This document shows, piece after piece, positions 16,356 to 24,813 of a DNA stretch of 64,000 nt. Source of the stretch: Gemmatimonadota bacterium (GTDB lineage Bacteria > JAAXHH01); the NCBI GenBank assembly GCA_009841265.1, contig VXMB01000014.1, forward strand, positions 186,001-250,000, read 5' to 3'. How positions within the stretch are numbered: position 1 is the first letter of the stretch; the number at the start of each line of letters is the position of its first letter. The notes below the pieces were generated by a model that worked only from the letters and a program-made list of their open reading frames with translations, was not told the DNA's origin and did no database searches. The position numbers were made by a program, and so were the translations under genes.

Positions 16356-17127
16356 CGGCTACTCCCAGCAGGTTGTTCCAGCATTTCCACCGTATCTGGC
16401 GCTCCTTGTAGTGATCGCTCTGTCCGACGCCGATGGGGTTGCCGAAAGACAGGACGTTCTTGGGGTCGTCCCGTTTCCCGCCCCAGGCGGTGGGCACGTT
16501 CATGGCTTCGGGATCGTGGTTCCAGGTCGGTGCGCGGTTGTCCTGCATCCGCCTGAACAGGAACTTGATCATGTGGCGTTTGATGGATGTCCGATTGGCC
16601 GCGGTGCCGTGCCAGAGGTCATAGTGGGTCAGGGCGAAAGTCCCGGCCCTGACGACCATTGGCACCTGCCCATGGATGTTGGTATAGGTGGCCATGCGGT
16701 CCGTGGGCGCGTTGCGGAACTGCGTGCCCGGGACGATGATCGTGGGTCCCATCTCCGGGGTGATGTCGGTGGGATAGAACAGCCCGAGCAGCCGGTCGAT
16801 CCGGGTGTCCCGGCTGTTCGTGCTGTCCTGGTGCCAGGACATGTGGCCGGTGTGCGGCTGCTTGCAGTGCCAATGGCGGTGGCCCTGTACCTCGTAGTCC
16901 TCGCCGAGCAGGCTGACCAGGGCGCCTTTCACCGCGGGATGTTCGACCGCCTGCCAGAGCTCGGTCACCTCCTCCGCGATGGCGTCGCCGGGATTGTGGT
17001 CCAGTTCGTCCAGTTGGCCGGCGATCCGCTCGTTAAGTCCCTCGGGAAGATCGAGTTCGAGCAGGTGATAGCCGTTCACGAGAAAGCCGACCATCTCCAT
17101 ATCCGTGAGCAGATGGGACTTATCCAT
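16339..17127 (-). CDS. Phytanoyl-CoA dioxygenase (PhyH) family protein
   Basis: This 262-residue protein starts at ATG 17127 (MDKSHLLTDMEMVGF); the open frame upstream is shadow sequence over the preceding gene. It shows the Fe(II)/2-oxoglutarate dioxygenase facial triad: MSWHQDSTN (His-x-Asp) near the middle, and THYDLWHGTAANRT with the distal His, followed by an Arg suitable for 2-oxoglutarate. Known family members hydroxylate fatty acyl-CoA, halogenated or small-molecule substrates. ATG 17127 overlaps the stop of the 98-residue gene by 8 bp, and its own 3' end overlaps the isomerase-like gene, so it is embedded in the operon. Substrate unknown. Confidence 0.85.
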   Translation of the reverse strand: MDKSHLLTDMEMVGFLVNGYHLLELDLPEGLNERIAGQLDELDHNPGDAIAEEVTELWQAVEHPAVKGALVSLLGEDYEVQGHRHWHCKQPHTGHMSWHQDSTNSRDTRIDRLLGLFYPTDITPEMGPTIIVPGTQFRNAPTDRMATYTNIHGQVPMVVRAGTFALTHYDLWHGTAANRTSIKRHMIKFLFRRMQDNRAPTWNHDPEAMNVPTAWGGKRDDPKNVLSFGNPIGVGQSDHYKERQIRWKCWNNLLGVADAPDG

Positions 17128-17416
17128 CCTGGACCTCCTCCAGTTTCTGCAAGATGAACTCGTATCCCACGACGTCCAGGTCCCGGTCGTCGAAAGGCGC
17201 CTGGAGATGGGGGAACTGCACGATCTGCCACCCGTCGACGAGCGCGTCGTGCACGGTGTTGTAGGGCCAGTCGGGGACGTCCGCCGTGATTTCCGCCCGG
17301 TAATACTTGACGGGTTCAATGGGGGTACATCCCAGGATCTCGGAGAAAACGCTGGGCGTCCGCGCGTGGAGGTACAGCAACCGCTGCCTGACGCCTTGGT
17401 TAGGGGTTGAAGACAT
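17120..17416 (-). CDS. Conserved-looking 98-residue protein, function unknown
   Basis: This short protein (MSSTPNQGVRQRLLYLHART) is the first gene of the catabolic operon and overlaps the PhyH-like start by 8 bp. That coupling, and normal codon usage, support it as real. It contains PIEPVKYYRAEITADVPDW and a C-terminal VGYEFILQKLEEVQDG, with no signal, membrane helix or cysteine motif. I do not recognise the family. Between it and the next upstream gene (17417-17574) there is about 160 bp in which I see no clear gene; an open frame there looks spurious. Confidence 0.6.
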   Translation of the reverse strand: MSSTPNQGVRQRLLYLHARTPSVFSEILGCTPIEPVKYYRAEITADVPDWPYNTVHDALVDGWQIVQFPHLQAPFDDRDLDVVGYEFILQKLEEVQDG

Positions 17417-17574
17417 GTTGGCCTGGACAGTAATGATAGTCGATCAGGTCTCGGGGTGCTCGACGTTGTAAAATGACGGATCCGGACGCCGCGTCCAAGG
17501 GAATAATGCGGCAGGTGAATCGTTTGACAACGTAGGCGACAACGGGTCCGTGTCGTAATTTACGCTCGTCCCCA

Positions 17575-18309
17575 TCACCCACCCCTTCGCGCCGCCCAGG
17601 TGGCGAAGTATTCGGGCGCCCAGCGCCTGGCGACGTGGAAGTCGTGGCGCTGACCGGCCGCCAGCGGCGGCGCCGTCTCCGCGTCGATCCAGGCCTCGAT
17701 GCCGGCGAATCCGGGAAATTCCAGGATCCAGGCGAATTCGCCCCGGTCGCTCGCGCCCATCAATTGGAAGACCTCGCCGTGGTTGAGGCTGAAATCCCGG
17801 CCCACCTTTCGCATGCGCCGCCATCTCTCTTCGTCTTGCTCATCGGAATCGTACGCGTCCGCGCCCCGGTGCCGTCCGCCGAAGGCCAGCAGGACGATCG
17901 ACGAAGGATCGGCCGAAAGGGCTGGAATGATGTGCGGATCGGTGCCGGGGGGCACCGGCGGTTCGGCCTTGCACGGCAGCCAGTCGAGGCACTCCGGTTG
18001 CCAGCGGCGCGCAAGGGTATAGTCGTAGTAGCCGTAGCGACCGTACGGGGGTTCCGCTTCGGCCATCATCCAGGCCTCCGCGCCGGCGAGGTCCGGGAAT
18101 TCAATGGTCCAGAACCGCTCCCAGTTTCCACGGGGCCCCAGCAGCCGGTATCCGTGGATGCCGATCAGGCCGTGACGGTCGGCAACCGACAGCATAAGGT
18201 CGACGTGCCGGCGCTCGTAGTCGGTCCGCCGGGTCTCGTCCAGCTGATGCCATTCCGGCAGACGACCGCCTCGAAAGAGTATGATGACGTTTTCGCCCGG
18301 TTCGGACAT
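17575..18309 (-). CDS. Two-repeat ferredoxin-like (dimeric alpha/beta barrel type) protein
   Basis: This 244-residue soluble protein is made of two similar halves. Repeat 1 has FWTIEFPDLAGAEAWM, then AEPPYGRYGYYDYTLARRW and ECLDWL. Repeat 2 has AWILEFPGFAGIEAWI, then TAPPLAAGQRHDFHVARRW and EYFATW. Each half also begins with a strand of the type NVIILFRGGR or SIVLLAFGGRH. The pattern suggests two fused domains of the dimeric alpha/beta-barrel fold, like YCII or monooxygenase-like small proteins that normally dimerise. No catalytic motif is obvious. It is upstream of, and co-directional with, the catabolic operon, but separated by about 160 bp. Function unknown. Confidence 0.65.
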   Translation of the reverse strand: MSEPGENVIILFRGGRLPEWHQLDETRRTDYERRHVDLMLSVADRHGLIGIHGYRLLGPRGNWERFWTIEFPDLAGAEAWMMAEAEPPYGRYGYYDYTLARRWQPECLDWLPCKAEPPVPPGTDPHIIPALSADPSSIVLLAFGGRHRGADAYDSDEQDEERWRRMRKVGRDFSLNHGEVFQLMGASDRGEFAWILEFPGFAGIEAWIDAETAPPLAAGQRHDFHVARRWAPEYFATWAARRGG

Positions 18310-18438
18310 GAAAACCCTCCTCTTGGACGGGCTGGAATCAGCGCGTGCCCACGGTGTTCCCCACGGGCCAGCAGATACGCCAGGGAGGAGCAGGCAGACC
18401 GTCCTCCCGGCACCCGCTCCAACAGGAACGTTGTCCCG

Positions 18439-19398
18439 TCACGAACGAATATCGGAGAACGTGCCGGGTTCCGGCAATCCCGCTACGGTACAATTCACAC
18501 TTGCGACACGATTCGCGAGACGGGTCGCACCGACCGGGTTTTTCGTAGCCGCGTATTCGACGACGAAACCGGCGGCGAATGCGTCTCCGCATCCGGTAGT
18601 GTCGACGACCTCCCGGACCGGCTCGGAAGGGATGGCGATGACCCTGGTTTCCCCGTCCGTTCGGTATACCGTGACGGGACCGAGCGGCCCCCGCGTAATG
18701 ACGCATGCCGTGGGACCGAGCGCTGTAACGGACCGTCCGAAAGCAATGAAATCATCCTCTGCTTCCAGCGGTCCGCTTGGACGGCCTGATCTGCCCGCCG
18801 CCTGGTCACCTGCGCCGGGCACGCCGGCCAACAGACGGGCCTCCACTTCGTTCATCTGAACGACGTCGAACATTTCGATCCACCGGTGCCAGTCCCCGGG
18901 CGCCCGTCTTCGTCGGTAACCCTCCGCGTCGATACCCAGACACAGGTTGTGCACGTCCAGGTACAGCAACCCGGTGGCCCTTTCCCTCACGGCCGCCATG
19001 GTTTCCAGGCTGATATCGTCGCCCACGATGAAATTCACCAGCAGGGCGTCAAGATCGAGAAACGGTTCGATCTGTTCGAAGGGTATGGGACCTATATGGT
19101 TGGTCAGTTGCTCGACTTTCTCCATGTCTTCGTCGTAACGAATCCGGTTCCGGCTGGTACCCGTTCGTGAAACGCGGACGCCTCGGTTGCTGACGGCGGG
19201 GCGCGGGTCAAGCATGGCGCGCATGGCGTCGTAACAGTCGGTTCCGATGCGGCTGATGGGATACAGTGCGTCGCCTTCGCCCACGAGGTCGGCCATTACC
19301 GTGGTGTTGTACAATATGCCGCCGAGGTCCTGGATCCGGCGGCCGCCGGCCATGAAGATGGTGTCGTGGTTGATGAGGCCGATGATGCCGACGCGCAT
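18439..19398 (-). CDS. PfkB-family carbohydrate/nucleoside kinase
   Basis: This 319-residue kinase starts MRVGIIGLINHDTIF. PfkB signature 2 is clear near the C-terminus: VVDTTGCGDAFAAGFVVEY, with the catalytic Asp in GCGDAF. NEVEARLLAGV and CVITRGPLGPVTVY belong to the ATP-binding part. The N-terminal lid contains LGGILYNTTVMADLVG. Substrates in the family include sugars and nucleosides. A linker PGAGDQAAGRSGRPSGP (about residues 205-221) is an insertion at a variable surface loop, encoded by degenerate 9-bp repeats like those elsewhere in this window. It ends 129 bp downstream of an apparently gene-free gap (18310-18438) and is followed upstream by the GT9 gene with 12 bp between them. Confidence 0.85.
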   Translation of the reverse strand: MRVGIIGLINHDTIFMAGGRRIQDLGGILYNTTVMADLVGEGDALYPISRIGTDCYDAMRAMLDPRPAVSNRGVRVSRTGTSRNRIRYDEDMEKVEQLTNHIGPIPFEQIEPFLDLDALLVNFIVGDDISLETMAAVRERATGLLYLDVHNLCLGIDAEGYRRRRAPGDWHRWIEMFDVVQMNEVEARLLAGVPGAGDQAAGRSGRPSGPLEAEDDFIAFGRSVTALGPTACVITRGPLGPVTVYRTDGETRVIAIPSEPVREVVDTTGCGDAFAAGFVVEYAATKNPVGATRLANRVASVNCTVAGLPEPGTFSDIRS

Positions 19399-19410
19399 GT
19401 TGTTTCCAGT

Positions 19411-20457
19411 TCAGTCTGTCACGGACGGACCGGGTTTCCCGAGATGGACGGCCACGGTATCGATCACCCGCTCCACGGTGATGCCGCCCATGCAGTCGTG
19501 GGTTCCGATGGGACACCGGTTCCCGCCATGGGAACTGCACGGCCGGCAGTCCAGGGGGGTCTCGACGACCTGGTGCCCCGGTCCGTGAGGGACGAACCCA
19601 AAGGCGGGTACCGTGGGCCCGAAAAGGGCCACGACGGGCGTATCCATGGCGGCGGCCACGTGGCCCATCCCCGTGTCGTTTGAAACCACGGCGGAGCAAC
19701 GGGCGGCAAGCGCAGCCGACTGCAGCAGGGTCAACGCGCCGGCCGCGTTCAACGGGCCGACACCGGACTCGGCGGCGATTTCGGCGCAAAGCGGCCGGTC
19801 CCCGGAACTGCCGAAGAGCACGGAACGGTATCCGTATTCTCGAGCGAGCCGGCGGATCAGCGCGGCGTACCGGCCGGGGAGCCATCGCTTGGTCGCCCAG
19901 ACCGAACCGGGACTGATGCCGCACAGTGGTTCAGACGGTGCGACGCCCGATTGCCGCATCAGTGCATCCGCCCGTACCCGGTCCTCTTCATCCGGGTACA
20001 GGGCCGGGCGAATCCCATCCGTATCCACTTTCCATGAAGCCAGAAGAGAAAGGTTTCGGTCGACTTCGTGGACGGACCGGTAGGGGACCCGGTCTGTCAG
20101 GAGCAGCCTGCCCGCGCTTCGATCGAAGCCCATCCGGACGGGTATGCCCGCCAGGAAACCCAGCAGTGCGCTTCTTAAGGATCGGTGGGGGATCAACGCC
20201 GCATCGTAGCCGGCGCCGCGCAGCCTGCGGGCGAGGCGAAGCAGTTCCAGGGGTCCTTTTTGTGCGCCATGCTTGTCGTAGGCGACGATATCGTCGACGT
20301 GGGGATTGTTCCGAAGCAGGTTCGCCGTTTCGGGCCGCACGACGGCGCCGACACGGTCGGCACCCAGCCGTGTCCTGGCCGCTTCGAATAATGGGGTGGA
20401 CAGAACGAGGTCGCCCACGAATGCGGTTTGTATGACAAGTATGCTCAACCCGCTCAA
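19411..20457 (-). CDS. Glycosyltransferase family 9, lipopolysaccharide heptosyltransferase-like
   Basis: The protein opens with LSILVIQTAFVGDLVLSTPL, the N-terminal Rossmann strand and loop of WaaF/WaaC-type heptosyltransferases. It later shows GISPGSVWATKRWLPGRYA (ADP-heptose site) and CSAVVSNDTGMGHVAAAMDTPVVALFGPT, the family hallmark. GT9 enzymes add heptose or similar sugars to lipid A core on the inner face of the inner membrane. The start is uncertain: the frame opens at TTG 20502, but homologous proteins begin just before the ILVIQ strand, matching TTG 20457 (GAGG four bases upstream) or TTG 20448. A lipoprotein gene and an LpxL-like gene follow upstream on the same strand, a cell-envelope neighbourhood. 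Confidence 0.85.
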   Translation of the reverse strand: MSGLSILVIQTAFVGDLVLSTPLFEAARTRLGADRVGAVVRPETANLLRNNPHVDDIVAYDKHGAQKGPLELLRLARRLRGAGYDAALIPHRSLRSALLGFLAGIPVRMGFDRSAGRLLLTDRVPYRSVHEVDRNLSLLASWKVDTDGIRPALYPDEEDRVRADALMRQSGVAPSEPLCGISPGSVWATKRWLPGRYAALIRRLAREYGYRSVLFGSSGDRPLCAEIAAESGVGPLNAAGALTLLQSAALAARCSAVVSNDTGMGHVAAAMDTPVVALFGPTVPAFGFVPHGPGHQVVETPLDCRPCSSHGGNRCPIGTHDCMGGITVERVIDTVAVHLGKPGPSVTD

Positions 20458-20520
20458 GATGCCTCGTCGGAACGCGGACGCAGGGGGCCCGCACGGACTC
20501 AAGGGCCTCGCGCAGTTATT

Positions 20521-21189
20521 TTACTTCAGCGAATTCAGGAACGCCTGGAACTCGCCATCCGCGCTGAGGACGGTCTTTTCCGGTCCGGTGAGCTTGACGA
20601 ACACGTTGCCTTCCGGCGCCTCGATAATGGCGCCGAGCATCCGGTAGCCCGGTTTTTTAACGGCGCCGGATTGGAACATGGGGCCCATGGAGGCGAGGTA
20701 CGTCCCCGCCAGGGAAACCGTGGTCACGGACAGGCCGTTGATGGTCGACTTCCGCTCGGCCAGTGCCGGCTGACCGCCCGTATCCGTCTCGAACTGTTCC
20801 CGCCAACGCTGCAGGTTCAGGTCGACACTGCCTCCCTGCCCACGGCCGAAATAGAACACGGCGCACTCGCCCGGTTCGTCGTCATCGGCGTCCTTCGGGA
20901 TCAGATAGGTCGCCACGCGCATCATCCGGGGCGGTTGCGCCTCCCATCGCGCGGGCACGGTCCAGGCGACCCCCGCGGCTTCGCCCGTTGTCGATTGCTG
21001 CTGGGCGTTCGCCGGCGCCGCGCCAGGGGCGTCCGGACGCTCCGCGACAGCAGGCGCCGCCACCAGCGGCGGAGGATCTGCCGGCGGTTCCGGCGACCGT
21101 GGTGCGGACTGTTCTCCTCCGTTTCCGCAGGCCGCGGAGATACCGAACAGCAATACGATGCAAATGGCGATGACCGGGTGGCGTGGCAT
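20521..21189 (-). CDS. Predicted lipoprotein
   Basis: This 222-residue protein starts at ATG 21189 behind AAAGGAG. The signal peptide MPRHPVIAICIVLLFGISAAC ends in a lipobox-like ISAAC, so Cys21 should be lipidated. Next comes a Pro/Ala-rich spacer (about 25-80: PPADPPPLVAAPAVAERP), then a globular domain with AGVAWTVPARWEAQ, ECAVFYFGRGQGG and INGLSVTTVSLAGTY. The domain resembles small periplasmic proteins that appear near cell-envelope genes, but I do not recognise a named family. Location outer-membrane or inner-membrane leaflet facing the periplasm. It sits between the LpxL-like and GT9 genes, 14 bp from the former. Confidence 0.75.
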   Translation of the reverse strand: MPRHPVIAICIVLLFGISAACGNGGEQSAPRSPEPPADPPPLVAAPAVAERPDAPGAAPANAQQQSTTGEAAGVAWTVPARWEAQPPRMMRVATYLIPKDADDDEPGECAVFYFGRGQGGSVDLNLQRWREQFETDTGGQPALAERKSTINGLSVTTVSLAGTYLASMGPMFQSGAVKKPGYRMLGAIIEAPEGNVFVKLTGPEKTVLSADGEFQAFLNSLK

Positions 21190-21203
21190 GGAAGGGGTCT
21201 CCT

Positions 21204-22118
21204 TTACTTTTCGTGATTTGTATCGTCGGGCGCCGGGGTCTTCCACCGCCGGTGTACCCAGAACCAGTGATCGGGATAATCCATGATGTACCGGGCCAAC
21301 ACGTCCGTGTAGGCCTGGGTAATCCGTGCGATGTCGCCCGGTTCGTCACCGGTCGGAATCGCTTCGATCGGGGTTTCGAAACAGACTCGGTGCCGTTCCG
21401 GGCCGGATCGAATGATGAAACACGGCACGATGGGAGCGCCCGTGCGCAACGCGAAAAGCGCCGGTCCCTGGTAGGTGGACGCCCTCGTTCCCAGAAAATC
21501 GACGAACACCCCGCCGGCCCCCGCGTCCTGGTCCGCGAGCAACCCGACGCATTCGTTGCGCCGAAGCGCCCTGAAGACGGCGGCCGGCGCTTTGTCCATC
21601 GTGGCTACCGCCATGCCCAACCGCTCGCGTCCCGCGTGCACCAGGCGATCGACGGCGGGATTGTGCAGCTTCTTCGAGACGACGGTAATGGGATAGCCGA
21701 GTATTGCGACCGTCGCGCCAAGCAACTCCCAGTAACCGAAATGGCCGGTGATCAGTATGACCCCGCGGCCCCTCTCGCGGGCATGGGCGATATGCGCTTC
21801 TCCCGAGACGGCGAGCCGGTCCCGCAGATCCGCCGTCCTCCCCGCGAGCAGGCGGGCGTGTTCCACGGCGGTACGGCCCAATTGGCGGTAGACGGACCGG
21901 GACATGGCCCTGAGCTCCTCGGAATCCCCGGTCATCCCGAAGACCCGGGCCATGTGCTCCCTGACCAGCTTCTTCCTCATGCCGGTCACGTGAAAGACCA
22001 GTGCCCCGAGTACATCGCCCACCCGAGATGCGCAGGCAGGCGCAAGCCGCCTGGTCAGCGACATCAACACCCGAAGTCCCGCGTATTCGAGCCGATGCGA
22101 CAGCTTCATTCGAAACAT
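21204..22118 (-). CDS. Lysophospholipid/lipid A acyltransferase, LpxL (HtrB) family
   Basis: This 304-residue membrane-associated enzyme contains the family HxxxxE motif in ILITGHFGYWELLGA (about residues 124-138). It also has LLADQDAGAGGVFVDFLG, RTGAPIVPCFI and the C-terminal WFWVHRRWK, the standard set for late acyltransferases that add secondary acyl chains to Kdo-lipid A. Presence implies a lipid A outer membrane. The start is ATG 22118 or ATG 22109 (MKLSHRL); no clear ribosome site distinguishes them. It is followed downstream by the lipoprotein gene and preceded by the metallopeptidase gene. Confidence 0.85.
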   Translation of the reverse strand: MFRMKLSHRLEYAGLRVLMSLTRRLAPACASRVGDVLGALVFHVTGMRKKLVREHMARVFGMTGDSEELRAMSRSVYRQLGRTAVEHARLLAGRTADLRDRLAVSGEAHIAHARERGRGVILITGHFGYWELLGATVAILGYPITVVSKKLHNPAVDRLVHAGRERLGMAVATMDKAPAAVFRALRRNECVGLLADQDAGAGGVFVDFLGTRASTYQGPALFALRTGAPIVPCFIIRSGPERHRVCFETPIEAIPTGDEPGDIARITQAYTDVLARYIMDYPDHWFWVHRRWKTPAPDDTNHEK

Positions 22119-22136
22119 GCTTTCATGAGCGCACGC

Positions 22137-23150
22137 TCATTCATCCCGCTCCCTGGACATGACCCACTCTTCGTTCTTCCTCCGCCAGTCGTCATCGTCC
22201 GTGCGCCAGTCGTCGACTTCCTCGCTTGCCCAGCGGCGCAGCGTGGCCCGTCTCCGCCTTCGGATCTGCAGGAACGCAAGCAGGCAAAGCACGCCGAACA
22301 GGGGCGCGATCACGAGGGACAGGCTTTCGCCGAGTAACATGCGCCAGCCGTAGTTGCGTTCCATGAATGCCAGCCAGTCCCGTTCGAACTCCACGACACT
22401 CACACCGAAAGTCTCGAAACAGGCCCGGTCGATGGACCCGTTCCGCCTCAGGCTGTCGAACAGGGCGTGCAGTCCCGCTTCGCCGTAGCTCCTGAGTATG
22501 TACTGCACGGCGAGGGCGCTTTGCTGGTAGGCCAGATGGGCCCGATGTTCGGGGAACCTGTTCACGCCTTGGATGGCGCCCAGGGGAACCAGGTTTCCCG
22601 ATACGACGGCGACCACCAGGGACGCCCGGTCCCAGAAACCCCATTCCCGCGCCATGTGCATCGCGAACCCCTCGTCCAGCCAGCGGGGAATATCCGCGCC
22701 GCGGAGCGCGCTGTGCAGCATCACGTGGGCCAGTTCGTGCACCACGAGTTCTTCGGATCCGTCGTACGTACCGGTTATCCGGGGAGACCTGAGCACCACG
22801 AGCCTTCGGTGCGGCACGGCGTAGCCCGCGCCCCAATCGGGTATGGCGCCGGGCGTATAGGTAAGGAAGTCTTCCTGCGTGGGGGCGATATGGACGTGGA
22901 TGGTATCGGCCGCGGGCAGGCCCAGCGTGGCGCGCAGATGAGGCGACGCCTCGCGCACGATGCCCAGCACGTGTTCCACGAAGGGGGCGTCGGCGGGTTC
23001 GAAGGTATATCGAACGCCGTCGGCGATTCTCACGGATTCTTCCGCGACCGCTCCGAAACCCGGCAGCAGCAAAAGCACGCTGCAGGCCAATCCAAGGCAC
23101 CAGGAACGTAGATAGCTGGAAATTCGCGCAGGCACCCCATTGAAGCGCAT
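22137..23150 (-). CDS. Secreted/membrane-anchored gluzincin metallopeptidase (peptidase MA-like)
   Basis: This 337-residue protein starts at ATG 23150 behind GAGG. The N-terminus is a signal sequence (YLRSWCLGLACSVLLLLPGFGAVA). A zinc site is plain: VVHELAHVMLHSAL with HELAH (about residues 142-146), then PRWLDEGFAMHMA providing the downstream Glu. A C-terminal membrane helix (LSLVIAPLFGVLCLLAFLQI, about 280-299) and a basic and acidic tail anchor it with the catalytic domain outside the cytoplasm. Such peptidase-MA-like proteins are often described as TPR-less protease-like proteins with unknown substrates. It overlaps closely with the end of mnmA (7 bp apart). Confidence 0.8.
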   Translation of the reverse strand: MRFNGVPARISSYLRSWCLGLACSVLLLLPGFGAVAEESVRIADGVRYTFEPADAPFVEHVLGIVREASPHLRATLGLPAADTIHVHIAPTQEDFLTYTPGAIPDWGAGYAVPHRRLVVLRSPRITGTYDGSEELVVHELAHVMLHSALRGADIPRWLDEGFAMHMAREWGFWDRASLVVAVVSGNLVPLGAIQGVNRFPEHRAHLAYQQSALAVQYILRSYGEAGLHALFDSLRRNGSIDRACFETFGVSVVEFERDWLAFMERNYGWRMLLGESLSLVIAPLFGVLCLLAFLQIRRRRRATLRRWASEEVDDWRTDDDDWRRKNEEWVMSRERDE

Positions 23151-23157
23151 AACGACC

Positions 23158-24423
23158 TCATTCGCGGATGATGCCGCCTCCCAGGACCGTCTCGCCGTCA
23201 TAGAACACGACGGACTGTCCCGGCGTGACCGCCCGCTGGGGATACTCGAAGTCTACCCGCACGACGCCGGGTTCGCAGGGCGTGATGACCGCGGGCGTCG
23301 CTTCCTGCCGGTACCGGATCTTGGCCTGGCCGCGGACCTCTCCCGCCGGGGCATCCGCGGTATGCCAGTTGACCCCGTCCGCGATGAGCCGGTCGCTGAG
23401 GAGATCCTCGTCGTCGCCCACCACGATGGTATTCGTATCGGGCAGGATGTCGACCACGTACACCGGGCGTCCCGCGGCCAGGCCAAGCCCCTTGCGCTGC
23501 CCGATCGTGTAGAGGGGATGCCCCCGGTGCTCACCCAGGATTTGGCCGTTCGTGTCCACGATCGGTCCCGGCCGTATGGGGTCCTCAATGGCCAGCAGCC
23601 CCTCGTCTGTATCCACAGGGTGATTCGCCGTCCACTCCCTGAGGAACCTCTCATGGCCCCGGTCCTGGATGAAGCAGATCTCGTAGCTGTCCTTTTTGGC
23701 GGCCACCCGCGGCGCGAGTCGTTCGGCGATTTCCCGCGTCTGCGCCTTCGTGAGCATGCCGACGGGGAAGGCGGTCCGGGCCAGCTCTTCCTGGGTCATC
23801 TCCCACAGGGCGTAGGACTGGTCCTTGTTTCGATCGATGCCCCGCTTCAAGACCAAGCGGCCCGCCTGGTCAGCCTGGCCCGCCCGGTCCCCATTGTCTA
23901 CCTGTCCCGCCTCGTCCGCCGTTCCATCCAGCGCCACCCGGGCGTAGTGTCCGGTCGCCACGTAGTCGGCGCCGAGTTCACGGGCCCGGTCGAGCAGCAC
24001 GCCGAACTTCACCCGGCTGTTGCAGGCGACGCAGGGATTGGGCGTGCGACCCTGCAAGTACTCAGAGACGAAATTGGAGATGACACCCCGCTCGAACTCC
24101 TCGCGGAAATCCACCACGTAGTAGGGGATGCCGAGCCTGCCGGCCACGACCCGCGCGTCGTTGCGGTCCTCGACCGTGCAGCAGCCGTGTTCGAACTGCG
24201 CATTGCCGCCCACGCGGTCGTAGTCCCACAGGTGCATCGTGACGCCGATGACCTCGCAGCCCGCTTCCTTGAGCATCGCGGCCGCCACCGAGCTGTCCAC
24301 ACCACCGCTCATGGCCACGACGACTTTCGATCCTGCCGGCGGCAGCCGGTTGACCTTGGGATCGAAAGCGGAAGCCGTGGCGTCTTCGCCGCGGACAGAA
24401 GAATGAGTTGACGCCGGCATCAT
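23158..24423 (-). CDS. mnmA: tRNA-specific 2-thiouridylase MnmA
   Basis: This 421-residue protein starts at ATG 24423, whose ATGA overlaps the IscU-like stop. MnmA thiolates U34 of Lys, Glu and Gln tRNAs using sulfur relayed from a cysteine desulfurase. Visible are the PP-loop VVAMSGGVDSSVAA, HGCCTVEDRNDAR, NPCVACNSRVKF with a catalytic Cys, ATGHYAR, and YEICFIQD with the second catalytic Cys. LYTIGQRKGLGL is also typical. A low-complexity insertion, TADEAGQVDNGDRAGQADQAG (about 168-188), lies in a loop and is built from 9-bp repeats. The operon iscS-iscU-mnmA puts the sulfur donor next to the user. Confidence 0.95.
   Translation of the reverse strand: MMPASTHSSVRGEDATASAFDPKVNRLPPAGSKVVVAMSGGVDSSVAAAMLKEAGCEVIGVTMHLWDYDRVGGNAQFEHGCCTVEDRNDARVVAGRLGIPYYVVDFREEFERGVISNFVSEYLQGRTPNPCVACNSRVKFGVLLDRARELGADYVATGHYARVALDGTADEAGQVDNGDRAGQADQAGRLVLKRGIDRNKDQSYALWEMTQEELARTAFPVGMLTKAQTREIAERLAPRVAAKKDSYEICFIQDRGHERFLREWTANHPVDTDEGLLAIEDPIRPGPIVDTNGQILGEHRGHPLYTIGQRKGLGLAAGRPVYVVDILPDTNTIVVGDDEDLLSDRLIADGVNWHTADAPAGEVRGQAKIRYRQEATPAVITPCEPGVVRVDFEYPQRAVTPGQSVVFYDGETVLGGGIIRE
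23864..23922. repeat. 9-bp repeat array inside mnmA
   Basis: About six consecutive 9-bp units (GCCTGGTCA, GCCTGGCCC, GCCCGGTCC and diverged copies) form a loop insertion in MnmA. Read on the coding strand they give DRAGQADQAG, a frame different from the dnaG and hxlA arrays. Confidence 0.65.
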
Positions 24424-24803
24424 ATCACGCTTTCCTGACCGTGCCTTGACCGGTAATCCTCGATCGCCGTCCGCACGCCGTCCGCGGCCATGGCGGAGCA
24501 GTGCATCTTGGTAGGCGGAAGTCCACCCAGGGCATCCGCGATCGTATGGTTTTCGATGGACGCGGCCTCTTCGGTCGTCCTGCCGATCACCCATTCGGTG
24601 ACCATACTGCTCGCCGCGATAGACGCCGCACAGCCGAAGGTCCTGAACTTCGCGTCCGTGACGGTCCCGTCCGCGATCCTCAAATACAATGCAATGGTAT
24701 TCCCGCTGATGGGGTTTCCGGCGTTGCCCACGCCGTCCGCGTCGGGAAGATCCCCCACGTTGCGGGGTGAGTGAAAGTGGTCCATTACGGTGGATGAGTA
24801 CAT
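24420..24803 (-). CDS. IscU/NifU-like Fe-S cluster scaffold, altered first ligand site
   Basis: This 127-residue protein (MYSSTVMDHFHSPRNVGDLP) matches IscU/NifU N-domain scaffolds throughout. Two of the three cluster Cys are present: C58 in FGCAAS and C102 in KMHCSAMAADG, with H101. The first site, normally PxCGD, reads PISGN here, so the first Cys is Ser33 and the Asp is Asn35. In IscU that Asp influences cluster lability and the Cys is a ligand, so cluster binding may differ. It lies between the desulfurase and mnmA, 10 bp from the former and overlapping the latter by ATGA. It may serve as a specialised sulfur or iron carrier for tRNA thiolation rather than a general scaffold; this is inference. 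Confidence 0.85.
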   Translation of the reverse strand: MYSSTVMDHFHSPRNVGDLPDADGVGNAGNPISGNTIALYLRIADGTVTDAKFRTFGCAASIAASSMVTEWVIGRTTEEAASIENHTIADALGGLPPTKMHCSAMAADGVRTAIEDYRSRHGQESVI

Positions 24804-24813
24804 GAAACGCGCC

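Noticed and set aside
17400..17582. 60-codon minus-strand ORF in the gap between two genes
   Set aside because: No ribosome site, no conserved motif, and its composition looks like random GC-rich sequence.
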